NCBI GenBank assembly: GCA_029961685.1
Contig: JARWKL010000014.1
Span: 836,501-900,500, forward strand
From: Aristolochia californica
Taxonomy: Eukaryota; Streptophyta; Magnoliopsida; Piperales; Aristolochiaceae
DNA: 64,000 nucleotides
Reading direction: 5' to 3'
Each line of letters begins with the position of its first letter. The stretch's first letter is position 1. The translations under genes and the position numbers were made by a program. This document shows, in pieces, positions 12,561 to 24,104 of the stretch. The notes beneath the pieces are model-generated. The model was not told the DNA's origin, made no database searches, and saw only the letters and a program-made list of their open reading frames with translations.

Positions 12561-13924
12561 GGGAATCCTTGATTGCTTTAATGCATGCAAACTTCCAAGC
12601 TGGCACAGAATCCAAGCTTTACTGTCTACTCTGTCTGCCGCCACGTCCTCTTGGTCGTATAGGCAATAATGTCGAGGATAACGGTGGTGAGGCGGAAAAT
12701 AAATCAACAAATCTCAAGATTAACTTTCTTTTGATATTTTAAATTTCTTTTCTGGTTTCTTTTCTTCCCAGAAAATAAATTTAAATTTTCTCATTTGGCG
12801 TATCATCCGTAGATATTTACGCCTGATGTATCAGTGGATCATTTAACATTTCTACTCTTTGGTGGAAAAATAACTTCAAGAAGCTTTCCGTGGAGGAAAC
12901 GTTGGATTCAGTCTTCCATCGCCGTCACGTCTTCGCGGTGCTTTTTGTCCTCGTACTCCCACAGTTCCGTGTCTGTCAGTAATCACCAAATTCACATTAG
13001 TTTGTTCAAAAAATATCTCTCTCCCTTATTCCGAAGGAGATGCATCCGTTTTCTTTTAATCAAGGTATTAAAATTTCATCGAAGAAGAAGACCGTCGATG
13101 ACAAGAGAGAGGAGAGGCTTAACTGAAGCTCTCACTACAGTTGCAGGTGAGATGCTTCTGACATAGCAAACAGGAAATAACTTTTAAAAGTTATAAACTA
13201 CATAAATTTTATAATTATCGTAACAATGTGAGCTAAAACAAACCCTAGCTTGATTCCCTGACGCGTCCAAATCCAAATCATTCATTACAATGAGGACGAG
13301 ATATCCTTTACCTGGGTCTTAGTAGTGCAGGCGTTCTCATACCAGAAGGACACCCGACTTGTTTCCAGAAAGGCCAAAGTTTGGCCTGTCCTGTACCTGC
13401 TCCATCCGCTTAGCTTCCACCGACTAAAATGTGGATTGCAGCAGAAAAAAAGTAAGAAGAGACGAAGTTGATGAGGATGAAAATAAGGAGAAGATCCAAA
13501 TGGTGATTTGGAAGCTAGTGACATCACGTGGTCTTCAAGAGTGATTGAGCAGAGGATAGACGCTTCTCATCTCTTATCTTCCACGATTGCCACCACCCCG
13601 GCGGTCCGAGACTATTTATTAAAACAGCCAACATTGACAGTTACTCCTTGACTATTAATATGAGAGGAAATGGACTTCGAATTTTCAGTCGACAAAGATA
13701 TCCAGTTGACGACTGAAGTCCTGCTTCAGACGTCTACGCTGAGAGAAGATTTAATGGCGAAGAAACCTCCCCCCTTCCACAGCTCACCTTTCACAGCACC
13801 TTCCAGACTCGTTCCGAATAAAATAAAATTTAATGGCGAAGAACCCCCTCCCACAGCTCACCTTTCGCAGCAGTAGAGATTGCAGACGACACAACAACAA
13901 AAAAAAAAAAAGTAGAACAAAGAG
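12561..13924. other. Spacer between the dynein light chain gene and the La-derived array
   Basis: The first part is the probable promoter of the dynein light chain gene. Minus-strand 13270-13470 has a splice-like acceptor, a short open frame and a donor (CAG|gtaaag), but no family is recognisable. At 13750-13875 a block of about 80 bases is duplicated and resembles one segment of the array to the right. No convincing gene. Confidence 0.45.
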
Positions 13925-15244
13925 AATGATGCATGGGTAATTAGATATGAGCGACGATCACGATCTCACAAGATATGGTCATTTGAACTATGCACTGATA
14001 TTCATATGATCACAAGAACACAATCAAAAACTGCGAGAAATCTAACACTAACGCAAAACAAGTCTCAGAAGGAAGGCAGTAGTAATATTGTCAAATGAAT
14101 AATTTAATCATCAGCCTTGGAAAAACGAATTAAAGAAATAAAATGATGATAACAAACGAAATCTAAGTACAAAAAATGTCTAAGTAATGAATTGTGCTGG
14201 ACTCGGAATATGGGCGGTGATATATCAGGATGGTCAACAAGGCTCATAGCCATTTACGAACGCGACCTTTCACTAAAATCTTCAGGTGATAGTCATTTCA
14301 CGCAGAGTGCACCATTGGACTGCAACGGACTAATACGTCTGGACTCTAAACTCTACCTTTGACTATTCCTTCCAAACTTGTTCCTGTTAAAAAAAAAATT
14401 AAAGGCAAGCAATCCTCTGTTCATAACCGTTTCCTACTGTAGTGACTAAATCGTAAATGCTCGACCGAAGAAAAATTAAGATCAAAACAAATCTCTTCCT
14501 CACAAACGATGAAAAAAATTGCAGACGATAAAAATATTGAGAGCGAAGAACAAGGGGACGCAAGGGTCATCAGATATGACCCAAAGACATGAATTATTAA
14601 TCACTATCTCAAAAGACTGTCATTTGAACTATGCACTGATCATCATATGACCACAAGAACAAAATCAAATATGCTTACTTAAAACTGAGAGAAATCTAAA
14701 ACTCACGCAAAACAAAAGCCTCAGAAGGAAGGCGGTAGTATTGTTGTAATCATGTATCTTTTCATAAAATCGTAATACCATTCTTCATCATCCGGCCTTC
14801 CCTATAAGTTTAAGACAAACACATACACAAGAAAACTATGTTAAAAAATTCCTAAACAAATAGAATTGATTTATACAAAAGCCTCATAGAGAAGATTAGA
14901 TTGTCTACACCAACAGATTCAGACATGCTTGTCAAATAAAAACTTTAATCATCGGACTTTGAAAAAAAGAAATAATGAAATAAAAAGATCATAACAAATG
15001 GAAACGTATAAAAAATGTTAAGAAATGAAATATGTCGGGCTCGGAATATGGGTGGTGATATATCAGGATGGTCGGCAAGGCTGATAGCCATTACGACGAA
15101 CGAGACCTTTCACTGAAATCTTCATCGCCCAATCAAATAAGCCATACATCACAAAAACAATCATAGACCAACCCTTCGAAAAAAAATGCACCTAATACAA
15201 ATAGAAAATGACACTAGGAAAGGAAGGATTGAAGGTATCCATAC

Positions 15245-15373
15245 CAGTGACGGGCTCCAAGATTACCCACCGGTCCCCCTTCTCCACTAAGCACTGCTGC
15301 TGCACAGTTTGTCCAGGCTTCTGGCTGCTCAAAACGAACATAGCCAGAATCCTTCCCTATGCAATTCAACAAA
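15245..15373 (-). pseudogene. La xRRM exon copy 1 (degenerate)
   Basis: On the minus strand this copy reads through a recognisable but damaged C-terminal RRM of La protein, ending in the conserved ..LEPVTG-like block and a GT donor (gtatgg). It has a shortened 5' end: the FVDYSMG start is altered to a form lacking an in-frame acceptor. There is no complementary upstream gene body attached to it. Confidence 0.7.
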
Positions 15374-16639
15374 CAGCACAAGCATCAGATACATATTATC
15401 AGAAAATTATATACCATGCTCACGTTGCATGCCAAAAGGAAAATGCAAACATCTTACATTATCTAATATAATAATCAAAACCTTTCGCCTAAACTTTTAT
15501 CAGATTTTTATTAGGTTTTTTAATTTTAAAAGTTTTAAACGCATTGACTCTAAAACAATTGACATAAATCAATCAAAAAATATTTGATTTTTTTATTTTT
15601 ATTCCTTTTAGTAACTTTTTTTAAAAAACTCAGTTGGATTTTCATAGACTGATCTCATATCTTTTACTTGTTCTCCGCAAAAACCAGTAGTCATTTCACA
15701 TAGGGTGCACCATTGGACTGCAACGGACTAATACGTCTGTACTCTAAAACTCTACCTTCCAGATTTGTTTCTGTTAAAAAAATAAATCAATGGTGACCAA
15801 ACCTCCGTTCATAACCATTTCCTACTGTAGTGACTAAATCGTAAATGCTCGACCAAAGAAAAATTAAGATCAAAACAAATCTCTTCCACAAACGAGGGAA
15901 AGAATTGCAGACAATAAAAAATATTGAGTTATTAGAACAAGGGAACACATTGTTTATTAAACACCATCTCAAAAGAGACTGTCATTTGAACTATGCACTA
16001 ATCATCATATGACCACAAAAACAAAATCAAAGATGCTTACTTAAAACTGAGAAGAATCTAAAACTAACACAAAGCAAAAGCCTCAGAAGGAAGGCAGTAG
16101 CATTGTAGTAATCATGCATCTTTTCATACAGATGTAATACTATTCTTCATCATCGACTTCGGCCTTCCCTATACATGACCATTATAGAATAAAAATGGAA
16201 AAAGAAGTTTCAGACAAAAATTATGTTAAAAAATTCCTAAACAAATAGAATTGATTTATACAAAAGGCCTCATAGAGATGATTAGATTATCTACACCAAC
16301 TGATTCAGACATACGCTTGTCAAATAAAAAAATTAATCATCGGCCAGTGAAAAAAAAATAAAAAAATAAAATGATTATAACGAATGGAATCATGTAAAAA
16401 AAGGTTAAGAATTGGACTATGTCGGGCTCAGAATATGGTAGGTGATATATCAGGATGGTCGGCAAGGCTGATAGCCATTACGATGAACGAGACCTTTCAC
16501 TGAAATCATCATCACCCGATCAAATAACCCATACATCACAAAAACAATCATAAACCAACTCTTTGAAAGAAAAAAAAAATGCACCTAATACAAATAGAAA
16601 ATGACACACAAGTAAAGGAATGATGGAAGGTATCCATAC

Positions 16640-16788
16640 CAGTGATGGGCTCCAAGATTGCTATAAATTTTCTAACCTTCGGTCCCACTTCTCTCGTAAT
16701 CACTACTGCAGAACAGACCTTTTGACCAGGCTTATGGCTGCTCAAGACGAACATATCCAAAATCTTTCCCCGTGCTATAGTCAACAAA
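16640..16788 (-). pseudogene. La xRRM exon copy 2
   Basis: The minus strand has an AAG acceptor followed by a frame beginning FVDYST, then HKPGQKVCSAVVI and FIAILEPITG, and a gtatgg donor. This matches the end of the plant La protein xRRM (phenylalanine/valine-aspartate-tyrosine start, E-A-Q-K-A-R-type helix, ..LEPVTG end). The splice sites survive, but the frame shifts within the exon. Part of the tandem array. Confidence 0.78.
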
Positions 16789-19129
16789 CTTTACAAACAA
16801 GGAAACATAATATCAGAAAATTATATACCATGCTCACGATGCATGCCAAAAGGAAAATTCAAACATCTTACATTTTCTAATATATAATAATCAAAACCTT
16901 TCTCATAAATTTTATCATATTTTTATTAATATTTTAATTTTAAAAATTTTAAACTCATCGACTCTAAAACACTTGACATTAATCAATCAGAAAATATTTA
17001 ATTTTTTTATTTTTATTCTTTCAAGTAGTAACTTTTTTGAAAAGTCTCAGTTAGATTTCCATAGACTGATCTTGTATCCATATTTCTGCTCCAACAAAAA
17101 CCAGAAGTCATTTTGCACAGAGTGCACCATTGGACTGCAACAGACTAATACGTCTGGACACTAGACTCTACCTTTGACTACTCCTTCCAGACTTGTTCCT
17201 GTTAAAACAAAATTTAATGGCAAGGAAACCTCCGCTTCATATTTCCAACTGTAGTGACTAAATCGCAAGTGCTCAATTGAAGAAACATTAATATCAAAAC
17301 AAATCTCTTCCTTCCAGAAAAAGAAAAGAATTGCAGACAAACAATGGGACACAGGGGTCATCAGATAGGAGCGAAAGACATAAGTTATTAATCAAAATCC
17401 CAAAAGAGACTGTCATATGAACTATGCACTGATCATCATCTGACCACAAGAACAAAATCAAAGATGCTTACTAAAAACTGAGAAAAATCTAAAACTAATG
17501 CAAAACAAAAGCCTCAGAAGGAAGGCAGTAGTATTGTTGTAATCATGCATCTTTTCATACAGACGTAATACTATTCTTCATCATTGACTTCTGCCCTCCC
17601 TATACATGACCATTAAAGAAAAAAAATGGAAAAAGAAGTTTCAGACAAAAACACATACACAAGAAAACTATGTTAAAAAATTCCTAAACTAATAGAATTG
17701 TTTTATACAAAAGGCCTCATAAAGAAGATTAGATTATCTACACCAACAGATTCAGACATATGCTTGTCAAAAAAAAAATTAATCATTGGCCTTTAAAAAA
17801 AGAAATAAAATGATCATAACGAATAGAATCATATAAAAAATGTTAAGAGGTGGATTATGTCGGGCTCAGAATATGGGTGGTGATATATCAGGATGGTAGG
17901 CAAGGCTGGCTGATAGCCATTACGACGAACGAGACCTTTCACAGAAATATTCATCGCCTGATCAAATAACCCATACATCACAAAAACAATCATAGTTCAA
18001 ACATCTTACATTTTCTGATATATAATACTCAAAACCGTTCTCATAAAAAAAATTCATATTCTTATTAACTTTTTTAATTTTTAAATTTTTAAATTCATTG
18101 ACTATAAAACAATTGACATAAATCAATCAAAAAAAATTATTTTTTTATTTCGTATCTTTTAAGTAGTAACTTTTTTTTAAAAGTCTCATTTGGATTTCCA
18201 TAGACTGATCTCATATCCTTCCAGACTTGTTCCTGTTAAAAGAAAATTTAATGGCGAGGAAACCACCATTCATAATCGTTTCCAACTGTAGTGACTAAAT
18301 CGAAAATGCTCGACCAAAAAAAAATTAGGATCAAAACACATCTCATCCTCCCAGACAAAGAAAAGAATTGCAAACGACAAAAAAAATATTCAGAAATTAG
18401 AACAAGGGGAAGCATGGGTCATCAGATAGGAGCGAAAGACATGAGTTATTAATCACCATCTCAAAAGAGACTGTCATTTGAACTATGCACTGATCATCAT
18501 ATGACCACTAGAACAAAATCAAAGATGCTTCTTAAAACTGAGAGGAATCTAAAACTATTGCAAAACAAAAGCCTCAGAAGGAAGGCAGTAGTATTGTTGT
18601 AATCATGGACCTTTTCATACAGATGTAATACTATTCTTCATCATCGACTTCAGTCTTCCCTATACATGACCATTATAGAATAAAAATGGAAAGAGAAGTT
18701 TCAGACAAAAAAACATCTACAAGAAAACTATGTTAAAAAATTCCTAAACAAATAGACTTGTTTAATACAAAAGGCCTCATAGAGAAGATCAGAATATCTA
18801 CACCAACAGATTCAGACATATGCTTGTCAAATAAAAAATTTAATCATTGGCCTTTGAAAAAAAGAAATAAGGAAATAAAATAATCATAATGAATGGAATC
18901 ATGTTAAAAAAGGTTAAGAATTGGATAATGTCGGGCTCAGAATATGGGTGGTGATATATCAGGATGGTCGGCAAGGCTAATAATAACCATTACGATGAAC
19001 GAGACCTTTCACTGAAATCTTCATCGCCCGATCAAAAACAATCATAGACCAACTCTTTGAAAGAAAAAAAATGCACCTAATACAAATAGAAAATGACACA
19101 AGGAAAGGAATGCTGGAAGGTATACATAC

Positions 19130-19274
19130 CAGTGACGGGCTCCAAGATTGCTACAAAAATTTTAACCTTGGGTCCCCCTTCTCCACTTGGCCCTGCTGCA
19201 GCACAGTTTGACCAGACCTCTGGCTGCTCAAAATGAACATATCCCGCATCCTTCCCCATGCTATAGTCAACAAA
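19130..19274 (-). pseudogene. La xRRM exon copy 3 (best preserved reading)
   Basis: Minus-strand frame reads FVDYSMGKDAGYVHFEQPEV, then a block ending VKIFVAILEPVTG and a gtatgt donor. This is a near-complete xRRM exon: beta strand VDYS, AGYVHFE in place of the usual SGYIRFE, and the ILEPVTG end. The middle helix is altered (WSNCAAAGPSGEGG where intact relatives have a QKARAAAVLAEEGG-like helix), consistent with compensating indels. The AG acceptor before TTTGTTGAC is lost (ATG there). Not linked to an intact La frame. Confidence 0.8.
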
Positions 19275-20564
19275 CATCACAAGCAGCAGATATATATTAT
19301 CAGAAAATTAGATACCATGCTCGTGTTGCATGCCAAAAACAAAATGCAAGCATCATACATTATCTAATATACAATAATCAAAACCTTTCGCATTAAATTT
19401 TATGGGTTTTTTATTAAAATTTTAATTAAAAAAAATTAAACTCATTAACTATTAAACAATTGACATAAATCAAATTCTTATAAGTAGTAACTTTTTTTAA
19501 AAAGTCTCAGTTGGATTTCCATAGACTGATCTCGTAACCTTATTTTTGCACCAACAAAAACCAGTAGTTATCTCGCAAAGAGTGCACCATTGGACTGCAA
19601 CGGACTAATACGTCTGGACTCTAGACTCTACCTTTGACTACTCCTTCCAGACTTGTTCCTGTTAAAACAAAATTATATGGGGAGGATACCTCCGTTCATA
19701 ACTGTTTCCTACTGTAGTGACTAAATAATAAATGCTCGCCCGAAGAAAAATTAAGATCAAAACAAATCTCTTAATCCCAGAAGAAGAAAAGAATTGCAAA
19801 CGAAAAAGAATATTAATAAATTAGAACAAGGGGAAGCATGGGTCATCAGATAGGAGCAAAAGACACTGAGTTATTAATCACCATCTCAAAAGAGACTGTC
19901 ATTTGAACTATGCACTGATCATCATATACCACAAGAACAAAATCAAAGATGCTTAAAACTGAAAGGAATCTAAAACTAAAGCAAAACAAAAGCCTCAGAA
20001 GGAAGGCAGTAGTTTTGTTGTAATCGTGGATTTGTTCATACAGATGTAATACTATTATTCATCATCGACTTCGGCCTTCTCAATACATGACCATTATAGA
20101 ATAAAAATGGAAATAGAAGTTTCAGACAAAAGAACATACACAAGAAAACTAAGTTAAAAAATTCCTAAACTAATAGAATTGTTTTATACAAAAGGCCTCA
20201 TAGAGAAGAACAGATTATCTACACAAACAGATTCAGACATGCTTGTCAAATAAAAAATTTAATCGTCAGCCTTTGAAAAAAAGAAATATGGAACGAAAAT
20301 GATCATAACAAATGGATTCATTTAAAAAAAGGTACAGAATTGGATTATGTCGGGCTCAGAATATGGGTGGTGATATATCAGGATGGTCGGCAAGGCTGAT
20401 AGCCATTACGACGAACGAGACCTTTCACTGAAATCCTCATCGCCCAATCAAATAACCCATACATCACAAAAACAATCATAGACCAACTCTTCGAAAGAAA
20501 AAAAATGCACCTAATACAAATAGAAAATGACACAAGTACAGGAATGATGGAAGGTATCCATACC

Positions 20565-20701
20565 AGTGCCGGGCTTCAAGATTGTCCCCCTTCTCCCCTT
20601 CTCCAGTAAGCACTACTGCGGCACGGGCCTTTTGACCAGGCTTCTGGCTGCTCAAAATGAACATATCCAAAATCCTTCCCCATGGTAGTATAGTCAACAA
20701 A
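20565..20701 (-). pseudogene. La xRRM exon copy 4
   Basis: Minus strand: GAAG acceptor, TTTGTTGACTA start, then SSQKPGQKARAAVVLTGEGE, which preserves the QKARAA helix of plant La xRRM best of all copies. A deletion then removes part of the ILEPVTG strand and shifts the frame before the gtatgg donor. Nearest copy to the La pseudogene body apart from the solo-LTR-like insert that separates them. Confidence 0.78.
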
Positions 20702-20828
20702 CTTCACAAGCAGTGGAAACATATTATCAGAAAATTATATATCATGCTCACGGTGCATGCCACAAGGAAATTTCAAACATCTTACATTTTCTAATATATA
20801 ATAATCAAAACTTTCTTACAAAATTTTG

Positions 20829-21146
20829 TTAAAATACAAGTTCAGGGGTATTTTGGTTGTTTCTTATATTTTCTATATTATATTTTTCTCTTATAGTATA
20901 GATATTAGATAGAGAATGTCTTATTTTATATGTTTAAATTTTTATTCAATTTAGACATGTATTTTAGGAGATGTAATTTTGAGTATTTTGGGCCATTTTT
21001 GTCCTTTCGTAAATTTTCACTTAAACTTTGATTATAAAGAAGTAGGAAGAGCCTTTCTGGCTCGGATTCCAAAGCAGCAAAGCTGCTCCTCTTCCAGAAA
21101 TCTTTTTCCTCTTCTATTCTCCCTAAATCACCTATTTTTCATTTAA
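20829..21146. mobile_element. Solo-LTR-like insertion inside the La-derived array
   Basis: About 320 bases interrupt the AT-rich spacer that is continuous in the other units. The block begins TGTTAAAATACAAGTTCAGG, contains a TATAAA box at 21033, and may end in CA near 21146, as a solo LTR would. I could not define a clean target duplication, so the ends are approximate and another small element type is possible. Confidence 0.5.
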
Positions 21147-22339
21147 TCACATTTTTAGTTATTTTTTTAATTTTAAAAGTTTTAAACTCATTGACTCTAA
21201 AACACTTGATATAAATCAATCAAAAAATATTTAATTTTTTTATTTTTATTCTTTTGAGTAGTATCTTTTTTTAAAAGTCTCAGTTGGATTTCAATAGACT
21301 GATCCCATATCCTTATTTTAGCTCCAACAAAAACCAGTAGTCATTTTGCACAGAGTGCGCCATTGGACTGCAACGGACTAATACGTCTGGACTCTAGATT
21401 CCACCTTTGACTACTCCTTCCAGACTTGTTCCTGTTAAAAGAAAATTTAATTACGAGGAAACCTCCATTCATAACCGTTTCCAACTGTAGTGACTAAATT
21501 GTAAATGCTAGACAAAAGAAAAATAAAGATCAAAACAAATCTCTTTCTCCCAGACAAAGAAAAGAATTGCAAACAACAAAAAATATTCAGAAATTAGAAC
21601 AAGGGGACGCATGGTCATCAGATAGGAGCAAAAGACATGAGTTATTAATCACCATCTCAAAAGAGACTGTCATTTGAACTATGTATTGATCATCATATGA
21701 CTACTAGAACAAAATCAAAGATGCTTACTTAAAACTGAGAGAAATCTAAAACTAATGCAAAACAAAAGCCTCAGAAGGAAGGCAGTAGTATTGTTGTAAT
21801 CAAGGATCTTTTCATACGGATGTAATACTATTCTTCATCATCGACTTCAGTCTTCCCTATACATGACCATTATAGAATAAAAATGGAAAGAGAAGTTTCA
21901 GACAAAAAAATATACGCAAGAAAACTATGTTCAAAAATTCCTAAACAGATAGAATTGTTCCATACAAAAGGCCTCATAGAGAAGATCAGAATATCTACAC
22001 CAACAGATTCAGACATATGCTTGTCAAATAAAAAATTTAATCATTGACCTTTGAAAAAAAGAAATAAGGAAATAAATGATCATAATGAATGGAATCACGT
22101 AAAAAATGGTTAAGAATCGGATAATATCGGGCTCGGAATATGGGTGGTGATATATCAGGATGGTCGGCAAGGCTAATAGCCATTACGACGAACGAGACCT
22201 TTCACTGAAATCTTCATCGCCTGATCAAATAACCCATACATCACAAAACAATCATAGACCAACCCTAAAAACTCAAAGAGAAGAAGACTGAGATTAATCC
22301 GATTAGAGGATCTACCCCACTGATTCATAGGAATATGGC

Positions 22340-24104
22340 AGTGCTTACTTAGTCTAAAATTCTAGTTCTGCAAAAGCATAAGCCACATTCTGGTTTAAAT
22401 AATCTTTGCATCTTATTCAAATGAGAATTCAATCAAAGTGACGCGACAAAAGCATCTTCTGTCAGCAACTTGTCAAGGAAGCCTAACTCTATTTACCTGA
22501 AAAAAGAATCACACAAGAATTATAGATGTCCCTACCCCAAATGTTAAGTGACATAAAGAAACAGTAGAGCTGAAGAAGGATTCTACATCTTCAAGTTTCA
22601 CATCATATGGAAGCAACCTTGCAACAACAGTTCTTGAATCGATTAGTTATTTAGCAGCTCAGTACTTGTGCCAAACTTCTTCCCTGGAAAATAAAAAATA
22701 TAATGAACAATTTCTCTACTGCTAGAAGATAGGTCATAGTAAAGTCTTCCTGCATTAACTTTGAAGGCAGTACTCGTAGATGGAACGGTTTGGAATGTAC
22801 CATAAAACTATTAATTAATACTCTATATGTGGAATTTGGAAACACTTAAACCTCAAGTAACCCAAATTGCACAACCAAAGAAACCCCATACCAGGCATGA
22901 AAAGAAGTCAGTAGTACTCCAAATTTAGTACAGCCATGTAAGCATTTACAATCCTAGCTAAATCAGAGTGATGCCTTAATAATTATGTATTTTACTTTTT
23001 TGAATGGTGATGAATTTAGTAGAAAAAGAAGAAAACCACCAAGAGGGAGGGAAAAGCAATTCTCGAAAGAATTATTTTTCTTGCACCTCGAACAAATTAT
23101 CCTTTATACCTGAAAAGGTGACCACCAATTTTTATTTTTATTTTGAGATCTACTGAAATATAAAAAGAAATCGCTAAATCCTGCCCACGCAACTTAAAAG
23201 AACGCAGACTAGAACTTAATATGACGAGAGAAAAAGTAGTCACTAATACAACCGAAGAAAGAAGAGTAAGATCCTCCCTGCTCTCCCTCCTCTTGCAGGT
23301 CAAAGCTGCTATTATCATTAAATCCCCGGCCAAATAAGAAAGATAGAATAGAAGTACCTTGTTTGAGAAAAATCGGGTTTTCGTACCACATTCGATCACC
23401 AATAGCAAAACTGATCATAAAGTATTTCAACCGAACTCAAACAACTAAAAGCACATGTAAATAAACAAAGCAACTGTTTATCTGGAGGAGTACAGTTTAT
23501 ATTGACGTTGTCAAACTCTACAGACTATAATATAAACGAACAAAAGAGAAAAAATGTTAGCACCAAAAGCAGTCGTATCTGCGATGACGCGAGACTCGCC
23601 ATCTTCGGAAACTTTGAGCAAAGAAGATTGTTCCTAAGGATTTCAACAGCAGCCGCCACAGTTTCTTCAAATACCTCGCTAGGCTTAACCCAACCCAACC
23701 CAGCCCGAGAAGATTTCTCATTCGAGTGAACGAACAAATTAAAGCCAAACTCACCACTGAGAACCAAACAAATAAACGAATAAGTATAACAAGAAAAAGA
23801 AATAGCATAAGTTGAACAAAGTAAAAAAAATTATACAAGTTCTCCAACCAAAGGGAACGTACATCCGTCCTCGTTCCCCTTTATTGAATTCGTTAAGAAC
23901 TTGTCGCGTGACACATTGATATCACTGAAATAAAACTCAACCCTAAAAGCAGATTCGGACAAAAAAAAAAAAAAAAAACTTCATTGGTTGGAGGCAAGCA
24001 AAAACTCTAAAAAAAAATTAAACTTGAACGAAAAGGTGAAGATGAACTTTAACCTGCCTGAGAACGTTTTCCAAATTTTCTTGGTCCAAGGCAGTGGCCG
24101 CCAT
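22340..24104 (-). pseudogene. LA1: La protein 1 pseudogene (5' exons: La motif and RRM1)
   Basis: La protein binds the 3' oligo-U tail of RNA polymerase III transcripts in the nucleus. Exon 1, 24104-24054, reads MAATALDQENLENVLRQ, the normal plant La start. Exon 2, about 23942 to 23870, reads VEFYFSDINVSRDKFL and on to KGNEDG, but its acceptor adds one G and so shifts the frame. Exon 3 from 23756 holds the rest of the La motif, split over three frames: SLALICSFTRMRNLLGLG, then VKPSEVFEETVAAAVEILRN after a TTGGG-type duplication, then KVSEDGE after another indel. RRM1 begins at about 22630 (DSRTVVARLLPYDVKLEDVE) with a stop just upstream in frame, and continues at about 22498 as VNRVRLP, a TGA in place of Arg, QVADRRCF, EFSFE, a TAA, and a further frameshift. 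It cannot make La protein. Confidence 0.88.

Larger units (their letters stand above)
13925..22262 (-). repeat. Degenerate tandem array of La-protein 3' gene segments (about seven units)
   Basis: Four marker segments recur in a fixed order. Segment A (ATATCAGGATGGTCGGCAAG and close variants) occurs near 14219, 15059, 16446, 17884, 18953, 20376 and 22148. Segment B (CTCAGAAGGAAGGCAGTAGT) occurs near 14061, 14718, 16080, 17510, 18570, 19990 and 21768. Segment C (CACCATTGGACTGCAAC) occurs near 14307, 15706, 17121, 19581 and 21355. Segment D, the xRRM exon, occurs four times. Unit spacing is 0.84 to 1.77 kb, and units differ by substitutions, small indels and whole-segment losses (D is missing near 17998, C near 18200). 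In the minus-strand sense each full unit runs D, A, B, C. The array lies directly downstream of the La pseudogene, so it reads as repeated duplication of that gene's 3' part, now decaying. What A, B and C encoded is unclear; they may be terminal exons and UTR. Confidence 0.85.

Noticed and set aside
12834..13166. 110-codon plus-strand frame left of the array
   Set aside because: Arg/Ser-rich with no recognisable motif, and not supported by splice sites or a promoter signature.
13925..22262. CRISPR-like or satellite interpretation of the repeats
   Set aside because: Units are over 0.8 kb, uneven, and include exon-like segments with splice sites; plant nuclear context rules out CRISPR, and the units are too varied and gene-derived for a satellite.
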